Shown piece by piece: positions 19,087-27,227 of a stretch of 54,857 nt of DNA. The notes beneath the pieces were generated by a model. It had not been told where the DNA came from. It saw only the letters and a list, made by a program, of their open reading frames with translations, and did no database searches. Source of the DNA: Micromonospora sp. BL4. Lineage in GTDB: Bacteria > Actinomycetota > Actinomycetes > Mycobacteriales > Micromonosporaceae. The position numbers and the translations under genes are program-made. The stretch's first letter is position 1. Each line of letters starts with the position of its first letter. Location of the stretch: assembly GCF_003667505.1 (NCBI RefSeq), contig NZ_RCVJ01000109.1:1-54857 (forward strand), written 5' to 3'.

Positions 19087-19194
19087 CCACGTCAGTCCTG
19101 GGCACTCACCCCAGCGCAGCCCGGCCCCGGCGGCGGTGGAGACGATGGCCCGGTGCCGGGGTGGGACGGCGGGCAGCAGCCGGCCGAGGAAGTC
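19087..19194 (-). pseudogene. Tyrosine recombinase (phage/plasmid integrase) fragment
   Basis: About 36 residues survive: the stretch LLPAVPPRHRAIVSTAAGAG followed by LRWGECPGLTW matches the start of the catalytic domain of actinobacterial tyrosine integrases, including the Arg of the first catalytic box (GLRWGE). No upstream N-terminal domain and no downstream H-x-x-R or Tyr region is visible in any frame. The fragment is therefore a deletion remnant of an integrative element, lying between the left att-like repeat and ltrA. Confidence 0.6.
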
Positions 19195-19243
19195 CTCCCG
19201 GCTGTCGGCGAATGTCGGGTCGGTATGGGGTGTGGGTGAGTAA

Positions 19244-20452
19244 TCATCTGGCACCTGCGGTCGGCTGCCACATGATGCGCTCGTAGCAGACGAGGGCGGC
19301 GAGGACAGCGGTGATCACACCGAAGGCGCCGAGGGCGGGCAGGCTCCGGGCGACGGGAAGCAGTGCGAGCATGATGCCGGCCGCGACGATTTGGGCGCGT
19401 GGGCTGTGTCCGACGGTGAAACGGAGGAACAGGCCCCGGCCGATGAGGTAGACGACCGGGCCGCCGAACAGGGCTGCTACGGGGGTCCAATCCAGCGGCG
19501 CCCCGGCAGGATGCTGCGACGGGTGGGCCAGGTGCTCGAGGACGAGTTCAATGCCCAGGGCCAGGTAGATGATCCCGGCGATGAGCGGGAAGTGGGCCAG
19601 GCTGTAGGCGCTGATGGCAGGCCGGACGCGGTCGTGTTCGGGAAGGCGCGCCAGGGCCTGTCCGGCCGGTGCGGCGGCGTTCTCGAAGTACAGCCACCAC
19701 AGGGTCGTGGCAATGGCCACGGCGAGCAGTGCGGCGATCAGGACCGGCCAGTGGGTGACCGCCGATCCGGCGCCAGCGCCCACCGCGATCAGCGACTCGC
19801 CCAGGGCGATAATCAGTAACAGGCCATGCCGGTCGCACAGGTGGCTAGCACTGCGCAACTGAAATCGGTCTCTGCTGAACGCCGAGGCGCACGCGGTACC
19901 GAGGCAGTCGATGAGGAACGCTGCAGCCCACAACAGCGTTTGTGTGGCGCCGCCGAGCAGCGCCCCGAGCAGCAGCGGAATCCAGCCCCCCGCGATCGGG
20001 ATGGCATAGCGGAAGCCGGGCGCCGGGATTCGCGGGTTAACGACGGCCACGTGCCAATTGAGTAGGTAAAACGCGGCCCGGATCACGATGTACGCCACCG
20101 CCACCGTCAGCGCTTCGGACACCGTCCACCTGTCGTGCCCCCATGCGTACGGGATGACCAAGCCGGCCACGAACATTGCGGCCATCACCACTACCAGCCC
20201 GGCGCGGACCAGGCCCACGTCGGCGCGGACCTGGTTGGCCAGCCAGGCGAAGGTAGTGAAGGGCCACCACAGCAGCATCAGGAACACCAGGCCCTGCACC
20301 AGGACGAGCGGCGTCGGCGACCCTGCCATGAACGTGGCCACGCGGATGAAGGCGAACGCGAACACCAGGTCGAAGAAGACCTCAAACGGGGTGGTGGTGC
20401 GTTGGGCCTCGCCAATCGGCACCGGTCGCCGAATCCCCAAGATACGCCCCAT
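19244..20452 (-). CDS. ltrA: Low temperature requirement protein A (LtrA) family membrane protein
   Basis: A 402-aa protein with about 10-12 hydrophobic segments along its length. Family marks: an N-terminal TTPFEVFFDLVFAFAFIRV, FTTFAWLANQ, and the central HLCDRHGLLLIIALGESLIAVG (the family has HFxERHGLxxIIALGE). The family was named from a Listeria cold-growth mutant; its biochemical role is unknown. It is the only intact gene between the two att-like repeats and is therefore probably horizontally acquired cargo. Its base composition is slightly less GC-rich than its neighbours. Confidence 0.88.
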   Translation of the reverse strand: MGRILGIRRPVPIGEAQRTTTPFEVFFDLVFAFAFIRVATFMAGSPTPLVLVQGLVFLMLLWWPFTTFAWLANQVRADVGLVRAGLVVVMAAMFVAGLVIPYAWGHDRWTVSEALTVAVAYIVIRAAFYLLNWHVAVVNPRIPAPGFRYAIPIAGGWIPLLLGALLGGATQTLLWAAAFLIDCLGTACASAFSRDRFQLRSASHLCDRHGLLLIIALGESLIAVGAGAGSAVTHWPVLIAALLAVAIATTLWWLYFENAAAPAGQALARLPEHDRVRPAISAYSLAHFPLIAGIIYLALGIELVLEHLAHPSQHPAGAPLDWTPVAALFGGPVVYLIGRGLFLRFTVGHSPRAQIVAAGIMLALLPVARSLPALGAFGVITAVLAALVCYERIMWQPTAGAR

Positions 20453-20612
20453 AGACGTATCTTCCTACTCATCCGGCAAATACGGACCCGGACGCCTAAG
20501 ATGGTGCCAGTCCACCAATGGTCCACAGCCGAGACGTCCCCAACGGTTCGGGCGGTCTCCGTCGTCGACGCACCGCCTGGAGCGGTTATGGACTCGATGG
20601 CCCTCAGCGTGC

Positions 20613-20962
20613 TCATCGGGGCGCAACAGGAAGCGGAAAGCGCTGGCGGATCTTTGATCGTGCGCAATCCGGGCGGTTCAGTAAATTGAGCGCCTGGTTC
20701 CATGGCCGGAAATCCAACAAGGGCTTGCCGCCAAAGTTGCTCGGCAGATCTGCTCTACTTGCGCCCGACAGGGCCATATAGACCACCGAGGCCTCACGCA
20801 GCAGAGCCGTACAAGCTTGTGTTTGCTCCTCTAAACGCCACTGATGACGGTAGGACTGCTTCGAAATGATGCCACCGACCACGGCGCCAAGTAGGTCGCC
20901 GCGAGGGTAGAGCAGGCGGCCAGCAGTAGTTCCCAAGGAAAGCCACCGCCGTTTGACGTCAT
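20613..20962 (-). pseudogene. Frameshifted small membrane-anchored hypothetical protein
   Basis: A good start (ATG at 20962 behind GGAGGAG) opens MTSNGGGFPWELLLAACSTL but soon leaves the conserved frame. A different frame then carries DLLGAVVGGIIS, SYRHQWRLEEQTQACTALLR, EASVVYMALSG and DFRPWNQALNLL, the pattern of a small actinobacterial protein with one N-terminal membrane helix and a helical cytoplasmic part. The frame ends early in unrelated residues. At least one frameshift (near 20900) plus a damaged 3' end are needed to explain this. Confidence 0.5.
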
Positions 20963-21301
20963 GCCGGCTCTCCTCCAATCGCCTAACGCCTGCTGTCAGC
21001 ACGTCCCATGGTGCAGATCATGGCGACGCGGTGCCGCATAGGTGTCGGCAACTGGACGGCTTTGTCGCCGACCTCCGCGACTAGGTGTCGCCGGAAGCGA
21101 TTGCGGCGATCCAGCTGACCTCGAATGGGACGTCAGCGGACCCAGCAGCCCGGAATTTGAAAGGAAGAGGCGCCGGCAGCCAGAGGCAGCGCAAGCCTCA
21201 ACGCGCGTTGGTCCGGAACGTCAACCGACGAGGCCTCGCCCCTGCTCGCCGACGAGTTCCGCCACGGGCTGACACGAGCCGATACCTTGAGACCGCATCC
21301 T

Positions 21302-21334
21302 CCCGACGGGGGTCGTCCCGTTCCTGTGGGAGCG
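21302..21334. repeat. Direct repeat, right copy (att-like)
   Basis: 30 of 33 positions match 19020-19052, in the same orientation, with a shared 18-bp perfect core. The hairpin left arm present at the left copy is absent here, as expected if one copy is the reconstituted end of an element. Confidence 0.55.
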
Positions 21335-21402
21335 TGGTCAGAGGCGCGGTAACTCAGCAACCCGAGGTCACCGAGGACCTCTCGGACACAGGTGGGAAGA
21401 AG

Positions 21403-22044
21403 ATGCCCGCTCCGATCGAGCATGTCGACAAGATGCAGGACCACTGGTGGTGGCGGCCCGGCTGGCAGGTGGGCCGTCACTTCTACGCCTGCCATTTCGC
21501 CCTCGGGGACCATGCCGAGCTGGCGGAGCTGGTGCGGAGCTACCAGGAGGCGCTACGAACGTTTCCCGGCCTCGACCTCATCCCCTCCACCTGGCTTCAC
21601 CTGACGATGCAGGGGATCGGCTTCCTCGACGACCTGACCGACGAGCAGGTCACACGGTTGAACCATGGGATCCGAGAGCGGCTCGCCGGGCTCTCCGCGC
21701 CGGTCGTCACGTTCCACCGGCCCGTCGTTCGTGCGGAGGCTGTCTACCTTCTGGCCGATCCACCGGCCCCCATCGCGGCGGTGCGTGAGGCGGTGCGGGA
21801 GGTGCTCGGTCAGGTTCTCGGCGAGGACAACGCGGAGTTGGCGCCGCCGCAGAGTTTTCGACCCCATGTGAGCGTCGCTTACTCGAACGCGGCCCAGTCA
21901 GCCGAACCCATTGCAGCAGCGTTGGAGCAGGTTGCGGCTGAGCCTGTCGTGGTGCGCCTCGACCACGTGGGTCTCCTTGAATTTCACCGCGATCACCGGA
22001 TGTACGAGTGGACCCGGTCGGAGCGGGTGCGCATCGGGCGCTGA
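21403..22044 (+). CDS. 2'-5' RNA ligase family (2H phosphoesterase) protein
   Basis: A 213-aa cytosolic protein with the two H-x-T/S-x signatures of the 2H phosphoesterase fold: HLTM at His66 and HVSV at His155. The N-terminal half contains WWWRPGWQVGRHFYACHFAL. The family ligates or opens 2',5' or cyclic phosphodiester bonds in RNA or nucleotides; the substrate is unknown. The ATG at 21403 has GGGAAG 6-7 bases upstream. It lies just outside the right att-like repeat. Confidence 0.85.
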   Translation: MPAPIEHVDKMQDHWWWRPGWQVGRHFYACHFALGDHAELAELVRSYQEALRTFPGLDLIPSTWLHLTMQGIGFLDDLTDEQVTRLNHGIRERLAGLSAPVVTFHRPVVRAEAVYLLADPPAPIAAVREAVREVLGQVLGEDNAELAPPQSFRPHVSVAYSNAAQSAEPIAAALEQVAAEPVVVRLDHVGLLEFHRDHRMYEWTRSERVRIGR

Positions 22045-22059
22045 GCAACGACGGATGTT

Positions 22060-22215
22060 CAATGCCGGCCCGCCACGGCTGACGGCCCTCCGCCGACGGC
22101 ATCGAGGCTGGTTCCCAGCAGCCGATGGTCACGACGGGCGTACGCCCAAATTCCGTTGAACAGCGAGGCTGCCACTCCGAGCGCGAGGCCGTAGAAGACG
22201 ACAGCGGGCTGTTGC
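22060..22215 (-). pseudogene. C-terminal scrap of a TMEM175/DUF1211-like membrane protein
   Basis: The minus-strand frame ending at 22060 encodes QQPAVVFYGLALGVAASLFN followed by GIWAYARRDHRLLG, a membrane helix plus the Trp-Tyr-Ala-Arg-Arg signature near the end of TMEM175-like channel proteins. No start codon and no upstream helices are found in frame, so only the tail survives. The family assignment is by pattern only. Confidence 0.35.
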
Positions 22216-22370
22216 CCATGCCCGCCGTCACCGCCCAAGGCCGAGACACAGGACCCTGTTGAACGCGCAGCTGGGCGGGCGTGTCACCCAACACCCCGGG
22301 CGCACTCCATTGAGGCGGAGCGTCGGCCGGACAGGCCACGCACGTAGCAGATCAACTTGCGCGTCGGGCG

Positions 22371-22398
22371 TTGTCCACAGCCCGCGGAGTTATCCACA
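22371..22398 (+). promoter_or_regulatory. Pair of DnaA boxes upstream of ssd/tad
   Basis: TTGTCCACA (22371-22379, the actinobacterial consensus) and TTATCCACA (22390-22398, the E. coli consensus) lie in the same orientation, 19 bp start to start, about 80 bases before the ssd start. Two boxes in the right phase suggest DnaA control of the operon or a DnaA-titrating site. Confidence 0.65.
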
Positions 22399-22479
22399 GG
22401 CAGCGTGACCGGGGCGGTTTGCGGGGCCGATCCCGAGCAGGGTCGGCGACACACCCGAGCCCGACCGCTGGAGGCCGCG

Positions 22480-23583
22480 ATGCCGCCCCGTACCTCCGTT
22501 CCGCCGATCCGTCGACTACCGCTGATCGTCACGGGGGACGGTGACCTGCTCGACGACCTGCTCCGGCTCGCCGCCGCCGGCGGCACCGAGGTGGAGCTCG
22601 CCGCCGACCCGGCCGCCGCCCGCACCCGTTGGCTACCCGCACCGCTGGTGCTGCTCGGCGCCGACCAGGCGCAGTCGTGCCTGCGAGCCCGGCTGCCGCA
22701 GCGACCCGGGCTGGTGCTGGTCGGCCGGAACGGCCAGCTCGATCCCGGCTGGCAGATCGCCGAGCTGGTCGGCGCCGAGCACGTCGCCACCCTGCCCGCC
22801 GCGGAGCCGTGGGTGGTGGATCGGTTCGCCGAGCAGGGCCCGGACCGGCCGGACGGATCCGGCGCCCGGATCGTCGCGCTGCTCGGTGGGCGGGGCGGCG
22901 CCGGGGCGAGTGTGCTCGCCGGCGGGCTCGCCGTCACCGCCGCCCGGGCGCGGCTGCGTACCCTGCTCGTCGACGCCGACCCGCTCGGCGGCGGCCTCGA
23001 CCTCGTGCTCGGCTGGGAGCAGCTGGACGGGCTGCGCTGGCCGTCGCTCACCGGCGCGGACGGGCGGGTCGACGCCCCGACGCTGGTCCGGGCCCTGCCC
23101 AGCCGGGGCGACCTGGTGGTGCTCTCCTGGGATCGCGGCGACCTGCTGGCCCTGCCCGCAGCGGCGATGGCGGCCACCGTCGACGCTGCCCGGCGCGGCC
23201 GGGACTTCGTCGTCGTCGACCTCCCTCGGCAACTGGACGACGCGGCCGTGATCGCGTTGCAGGCGGCCGATCAGGCGTTCGTCGTCGTCCCGGCGGAGCT
23301 GCGCGCCACGGCGGCCGCCGCGCGGGTGGTGGCTGCTGCCGTTCCGCACTGTGCCGCGCTCTCGGTGGTGGTGCGCGGTCCCGCTCCGGGCCACCTGCGG
23401 GCGACGGAGGTGGCGCGGGCACTCGGCCTTCCCCTCGCCGGCACGCTGCGTCCTGAGCCGGGGCTCTGCCGCGGCCTGGAACGGGGCGAGGCGCCGGCCG
23501 CCGCCGGCAAGGGACCGCTCGCCACGCTCTGCCAGCGGATCGTCGCCGACCTGACCGGCGTGCCCGCGACGGGTGCGGCATGA
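22480..23583 (+). CDS. ssd: Septum-site-determining protein Ssd (MinD/ParA superfamily, CpaE/TadZ-like)
   Basis: A 367-aa protein. Residues ~1-115 form a receiver-like N-terminal domain (PLIVTGDGDLLDDLLRLAAAGG, PGLVLVGRNG). The rest is a ParA/MinD ATPase fold with a degenerate P-loop (ALLGGRGGAGAS, no Lys), VDADPLGGGLDLVLG and FVVVDLPRQLDD. In actinobacteria this protein opens the tad operon and is thought to position the pilus machine and affect septum placement. The start at ATG 22480 has GGAGG upstream. Its stop overlaps tadA by ATGA. Confidence 0.88.
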   Translation: MPPRTSVPPIRRLPLIVTGDGDLLDDLLRLAAAGGTEVELAADPAAARTRWLPAPLVLLGADQAQSCLRARLPQRPGLVLVGRNGQLDPGWQIAELVGAEHVATLPAAEPWVVDRFAEQGPDRPDGSGARIVALLGGRGGAGASVLAGGLAVTAARARLRTLLVDADPLGGGLDLVLGWEQLDGLRWPSLTGADGRVDAPTLVRALPSRGDLVVLSWDRGDLLALPAAAMAATVDAARRGRDFVVVDLPRQLDDAAVIALQAADQAFVVVPAELRATAAAARVVAAAVPHCAALSVVVRGPAPGHLRATEVARALGLPLAGTLRPEPGLCRGLERGEAPAAAGKGPLATLCQRIVADLTGVPATGAA

Positions 23584-24791
23584 CCGGCCGGCCGGAGGAC
23601 CGCACTCTCGCCGCCCGGGTGCGGCAACGGATCGCCGCCGACACCACTCCGGTCACGCCGGCGGCCATCGTCTCTGCGGTGCGGGCCGAGCCCACCACCG
23701 CGGTGCTCGGTGACACCGCCGTGCTGCGGATCGCCGACCGGGTCCATGACGACCTCGTCGGCGCCGGGCCACTGGCGTCGCTGCTGGCCGACCCGGAGGT
23801 GACCGACGTGCTGGTCAACGGCACCCGGGTCTGGGTCGACCGCGGGACGGGGTTGCACCAGGTCGCGGTGCCGGTGGGCTCGGTGGAGGATGTCCGCCGG
23901 TTGGCGCAGCGACTGGTCGCCAGCGCTGGACGGCGGCTCGACGACGGCTCCCCGTACGCGGACGCGCGGCTCTCGGACGGCACTCGACTGCACGCCGTTC
24001 TGCCCCCGGTGGCGACCGAGGGCCCCTACCTGTCCCTGCGGACCTTCCGGCACCGCCCGTTCACCCTTGACGAGCTGGTGCGCCAGGGCACCGTGCCGCG
24101 ACCGGTGGCGCCACTGCTCGCGGCCGTTGTGGCGGCCCGGCTGGCGTACCTGGTCACCGGCGGCACCGGATCGGGCAAGACGACGTTGCTCAACACGTTG
24201 CTCGGATTGGTCCCGGCCACCGAACGGATCGTGCTGGTGGAGGACGCCTCCGAGTTGCGTCCGGGGCATCCGCACGTGGTGGGGCTCCAGGCGCGTACCG
24301 CCAACGTCGAGGGGACGGGAGTGGTCAGCCTCGGCGATCTGGTCCGGCAGGCGCTGCGGATGCGCCCGGACCGGCTGGTGGTCGGGGAGTGCCGGGGCGG
24401 TGAGGTGGTCGACCTGCTGGCCGCGCTGAACACGGGCCACGACGGGGGCGCCGGCACCCTGCACGCCAACACGCCATCGGACGTACCGGCCCGGCTGGAG
24501 GCGCTCGGCATGCTGGGTGGGCTGCCCCGCGCCGCCCTGCACGCCCAGGTGGTCGCGGCGTTGCAGGTGCTGCTTCAGGTACGACGTGGTGACCGGGGAC
24601 GGGTCCTGGAGGCGATCTGCCTGCTGCTCCCGGAGGGGCCCGACCGGGTGGTCTCCGTGGTGCCCGCCTGGGTCCGCGGTCGAGGGCTCGGGCTCGCCGC
24701 CCGTGCGCTGGCCGCGCTGTTGCGGGACCGCGGCGTGGCGGCGCCGCCGATCCTCAGCGAGCCGTGGCCCGGATCGGCGGGCCCGGCATGA
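23580..24791 (+). CDS. tadA: Tad/Flp pilus assembly ATPase TadA (CpaF family)
   Basis: A 403-aa secretion ATPase that powers assembly of Flp pili at the inner membrane. Visible: an N-terminal domain (VHDDLVGAGPLASLLADPEVTDVLVNG), Walker A GGTGSGKTT at about residues 193-201, the Asp box VEDASELRP, Walker B-like MRPDRLVVGECRGGE, and a His box in GHDGGAGTLHANTPSD. All catalytic motifs are intact. It overlaps ssd and tadB by ATGA at each end. Confidence 0.95.
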   Translation: MTGRPEDRTLAARVRQRIAADTTPVTPAAIVSAVRAEPTTAVLGDTAVLRIADRVHDDLVGAGPLASLLADPEVTDVLVNGTRVWVDRGTGLHQVAVPVGSVEDVRRLAQRLVASAGRRLDDGSPYADARLSDGTRLHAVLPPVATEGPYLSLRTFRHRPFTLDELVRQGTVPRPVAPLLAAVVAARLAYLVTGGTGSGKTTLLNTLLGLVPATERIVLVEDASELRPGHPHVVGLQARTANVEGTGVVSLGDLVRQALRMRPDRLVVGECRGGEVVDLLAALNTGHDGGAGTLHANTPSDVPARLEALGMLGGLPRAALHAQVVAALQVLLQVRRGDRGRVLEAICLLLPEGPDRVVSVVPAWVRGRGLGLAARALAALLRDRGVAAPPILSEPWPGSAGPA

Positions 24792-25993
24792 CCAGCGGGA
24801 CGGTGCTGGTGGCGGCGCTGCTGCTGGCGGCCGCGGCCCTGGTGGCCTGGCCGGTGCAGAGCATCCGGGCCCGCCGCCGGCGGGTGCTGACGCCGACGGT
24901 TCGTGACAACACGCATCCTGATCCGGACGACGCGTTGGTGGACTGGATCCGCGACCTCGGTCGTGGGCTGGACGTTCCGGCCGACGGGTTCGGCGCTCTT
25001 CCCTCGTCGGGCCACCAGCCGCCCGCGGCCCCTAGCTTCGGCGGCGGGCGGACGCTGGTCGGCTGGTCCACCCGGGACGCCAACGCCGGTCAGCCCTGGC
25101 GCAGAGGGGCGGGCGGGTCGGTAGGACCCACGCGGCCCGCGGGTCCGGCACGTCCGCCGACTCGGCGTGACCCCCGGGGTCCGGCCGGCACCGCCCGGGC
25201 AGTGACCATCGCGCCGGACGTCGAACGGCGCGCCTCCACGTCCGCGCCACTGATCGAAGAGGGCGCGGTGGGTCGGGTCGACGTGCCCAGCGTGGCGACC
25301 GTCGAAGGTCGCGGGGCCGTTGACCCGATGGCCCCGACCGTTGACAGGTCCGGCGGGAAGCGGGCCCCGGGCACGTCGATGCGTCTCCCGCGATCGCAGG
25401 CACGAATGCTACTGCTGGTCGGCCTGATAGGGGCCGGTGTCGGTGTCGCGTCCGCCGGTCCGGTGGCCGCCGTCGCAGTGGGCGGCTACGGCGCGCTGGC
25501 GATGCGCGCGCTGCTGCGCTGGCGGGCGAACCGGCACGCCGAGCGGATCCGGCGGCGGGGGTTGGACCAGCTCTGCGGTCTCGCGGCGGATCTCAGGGCA
25601 GGCCTGCCCGTTCCGCCGGCCATCGAGATCGCCACCGGAACGGACGGGCCGGACCGACTCGCCCAGCTGGCGTCGGCGGCGGTGCGGCTGGCGGACCGTA
25701 CCGGCGCGCCGTTGGCGGAACTCGTCGAGCGGATCGAGGCGGACGCGCGGGCGACCGACCGAGGGCTGTCCGCCGCCGCGGCGCAGGCGGCCGGGGCGCG
25801 GGCCACCGCGTGGTTGCTCGCGGCCCTGCCGATCGGCGGGATCGGGCTCGGTTACGGGATCGGCGTGGATCCCGTGGCGGTGCTCCTGCACAGCACGGTC
25901 GGCGGGGTCTGCGCCGTTCTCGCGGTCGTCCTGCAGGTCGTCGGTCTCCTCTGGGCCGAGCGGCTGGGTGCGACGCCGGGGCGGGCCGGCTGA
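24788..25993 (+). CDS. tadB: Tad pilus inner-membrane protein TadB, with long disordered insert
   Basis: A 401-aa type II secretion F family protein. The N-terminus has one membrane helix (VLVAALLLAAAALVAWPV), then about 160 residues of Pro/Arg/Gly-rich low complexity, then membrane helices around residues 205-235, the cytoplasmic T2SSF helical domain (LDQLCGLAADLRAGLPVPPAI, ADRTGAPLAELVERI) and a final helix pair. The long linker is unusual, since TadB proteins are normally about 300 aa. The start ATG lies inside the tadA stop (ATGA). Confidence 0.88.
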   Translation: MTSGTVLVAALLLAAAALVAWPVQSIRARRRRVLTPTVRDNTHPDPDDALVDWIRDLGRGLDVPADGFGALPSSGHQPPAAPSFGGGRTLVGWSTRDANAGQPWRRGAGGSVGPTRPAGPARPPTRRDPRGPAGTARAVTIAPDVERRASTSAPLIEEGAVGRVDVPSVATVEGRGAVDPMAPTVDRSGGKRAPGTSMRLPRSQARMLLLVGLIGAGVGVASAGPVAAVAVGGYGALAMRALLRWRANRHAERIRRRGLDQLCGLAADLRAGLPVPPAIEIATGTDGPDRLAQLASAAVRLADRTGAPLAELVERIEADARATDRGLSAAAAQAAGARATAWLLAALPIGGIGLGYGIGVDPVAVLLHSTVGGVCAVLAVVLQVVGLLWAERLGATPGRAG

Positions 25994-26673
25994 TGTCCCG
26001 GGCGGTGGCGGACGCCCGGTGGAGGGCGCGGACCGGCTCCACGGTCAGTCCGGGAGCGGGCGCAGCGCGAGGCCGGCGACGGCCGGACGCGACCCGGCTC
26101 GCCGCAGGTCTGGGCGGGCTCGCCGTGGCCGTCGTCGTCGGAGGCTGGTTCGGGCTGCTTGGTGCGGTCCCGACCGCGTTCCTGCTGGACCTGCTGCTGC
26201 GACGGATCGAGGCGCCGGCCCTGCGCAAGCGACGACTTCGAGAGGCCGCCGACCTGCCCCTCGCCGCCGACCTGCTGGCCGCGGCGATGCGGGCCGGCGC
26301 CCCGGTGGACCGCTCGGTGCTGGCCGTCGCCGAGGCGTTGGACGGCCCGCTCGCCAGCCGGCTGGCCCGGGTCGGCCGCACGCTGCTGCTCGGCGGTGGC
26401 CCGGCGGAGGCCTGGTCCGCGCTGCACGGGGTGCCGGGCGCCGAGCGACTGACCGCGGCCGCGTTCCGCTCGGCCAACAGTGGGGCCGCCCTGGCCGGTG
26501 CGCTGACCCGGCTCGCTGACGACCTGCGCGCCGACCGGGCCACCGCAGCCGAGGCGTCGGCCCGCCGCGCCGGCGTGCTCATCGTCCTGCCGCTGGGGCT
26601 CTGCTTCCTCCCGGCGTTCATTCTCGCCGGCCTGGTGCCGGTGATCGTCGCCGTGCTCGGCGACGTGCTCTGA
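25993..26673 (+). CDS. tadC: Tad pilus inner-membrane protein TadC
   Basis: A 226-aa type II secretion F family protein and the partner of TadB in the inner-membrane platform. N-terminal hydrophobic segments (LAAGLGGLAVAVVVGGWFGLLGAVPTAFLLDLLL), the T2SSF helical domain (DLPLAADLLAAAMRAGAPVDRSV, FRSANSGAALAGALTRLADDLR) and a C-terminal membrane helix (VLIVLPLGLCFLPAFILAGL). Starts at ATG 25993 with a TGATG overlap to tadB. Confidence 0.9.
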   Translation: MSRAVADARWRARTGSTVSPGAGAARGRRRPDATRLAAGLGGLAVAVVVGGWFGLLGAVPTAFLLDLLLRRIEAPALRKRRLREAADLPLAADLLAAAMRAGAPVDRSVLAVAEALDGPLASRLARVGRTLLLGGGPAEAWSALHGVPGAERLTAAAFRSANSGAALAGALTRLADDLRADRATAAEASARRAGVLIVLPLGLCFLPAFILAGLVPVIVAVLGDVL

Positions 26674-26694
26674 CCCATCGAGAAAGGAAAGGCC

Positions 26695-26862
26695 ATGCGC
26701 AAACTCACCGCCCGCCTGCGCGGCGACGACGGGATGAACACCGCCGAGTACGCCGTCGGCACTCTCGCCGCGGTCGCCTTCGCCGGGATCCTGTTGAAGG
26801 TGTTGACCTCCGGCAACGTCCAGTCGGCGCTGACCGCCGTCATCGACCGGGCGCTCAAGTGA
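26695..26862 (+). CDS. Flp-type pilin (DUF4244 family)
   Basis: Only 55 aa. Leader MRKLTARLRGDDG, then the predicted prepilin cut after Gly13, with Met14 at +1 and Glu18 at +5 (MNTAEYAVG), followed by a hydrophobic helix (TLAAVAFAGILLKVL). These are the defining marks of Flp prepilins, and the gene lies exactly where the pilin lies in actinobacterial tad operons. Shine-Dalgarno AAAGGAAAGG precedes ATG 26695. No prepilin peptidase (TadV) gene is in this window, so it must lie elsewhere. This is probably the major subunit of the fibre. Confidence 0.9.
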   Translation: MRKLTARLRGDDGMNTAEYAVGTLAAVAFAGILLKVLTSGNVQSALTAVIDRALK

Positions 26863-27227
26863 TCGGGCGCCGGCAGACCGGCCGCGATCGGGGTTCCTTC
26901 ACCGCCGAACTGGCGGCCGGCCTGCCGGCGCTGCTTCTGCTCCTGCTCACCGGCCTGACCGCCGTCAACGCGGTCACCACCCGGGCGAGCAGTCTGCACG
27001 CGGCCCGGGAGGCGGCGCTGGCTGTCGCACGGGGCGCGGACGGCAGCGCCGACGGCCTGCGCTCGGCACCGCCCGGGGCCGAGGTGACGGTGTCGATCGA
27101 CGGCGACCGGGCGCAGGCGACGGTGCGGGCGCCCGTACGCGCGTTGGGCCGCCGCCTCCCCCGGATCACCGTGGTCGCCACCGCCGTCGCGGCTGTGGAA
27201 CCCGGGACCACGGACGTGAGCCGATGA
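26859..27227 (+). CDS. TadE-like minor pseudopilin
   Basis: A 122-aa protein starting at GTG 26859, overlapping the pilin stop (GTGA). Basic leader MIGRRQTGRDRG, then SFTAE with Glu17 at +5 from a possible cut after Gly12, and a hydrophobic helix (LPALLLLLLTGLTAVNAV). The C-terminal domain is a small soluble fold (GAEVTVSIDGDRAQATVRAPV). It has the features of TadE minor pilins and is probably exported and assembled with the Flp fibre. Confidence 0.85.
   Translation: MIGRRQTGRDRGSFTAELAAGLPALLLLLLTGLTAVNAVTTRASSLHAAREAALAVARGADGSADGLRSAPPGAEVTVSIDGDRAQATVRAPVRALGRRLPRITVVATAVAAVEPGTTDVSR

Larger units (their letters stand above)
18714..19243. other. Intergenic with two hairpins, an att-like repeat and an integrase scrap
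   Basis: 530 bases. A GTG at 18846 with AAGGAG upstream opens a frame beginning VSGVDTTRRDGPAQADLSAR, but this frame runs through two terminator hairpins and into the end of ltrA, so it is either a truncated gene or not a gene. The segment next holds hairpins at 18970-18999 and 19003-19035, the left direct repeat (19020-19052) and the integrase remnant (19087-19194). Confidence 0.55.
20453..21402. other. Region of decayed sequence between ltrA and the 2H phosphoesterase
   Basis: About 950 bases without an intact gene. Composition is less GC-rich than the flanks. It contains the broken gene at 20613-20962 and the right direct repeat (21302-21334). The frame in front of the 2H gene start is open but carries no recognisable domain. 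Confidence 0.6.
22045..22479. other. Intergenic before the ssd/tad operon
   Basis: 435 bases. It contains a membrane-protein scrap on the minus strand (22060-22215) and a pair of DnaA boxes (22371-22398). The tad operon promoter must lie in its right half. Confidence 0.6.

Noticed and set aside
18846..19286. Small gene starting at GTG 18846 with a good Shine-Dalgarno
   Set aside because: Its frame passes through two strong terminator hairpins and overlaps the end of ltrA; the translation after about 50 residues is low complexity. A truncated gene is possible but not supported.
22371..22398. Replication origin
   Set aside because: Only two DnaA boxes, no AT-rich unwinding region, and no dnaA or dnaN gene nearby.
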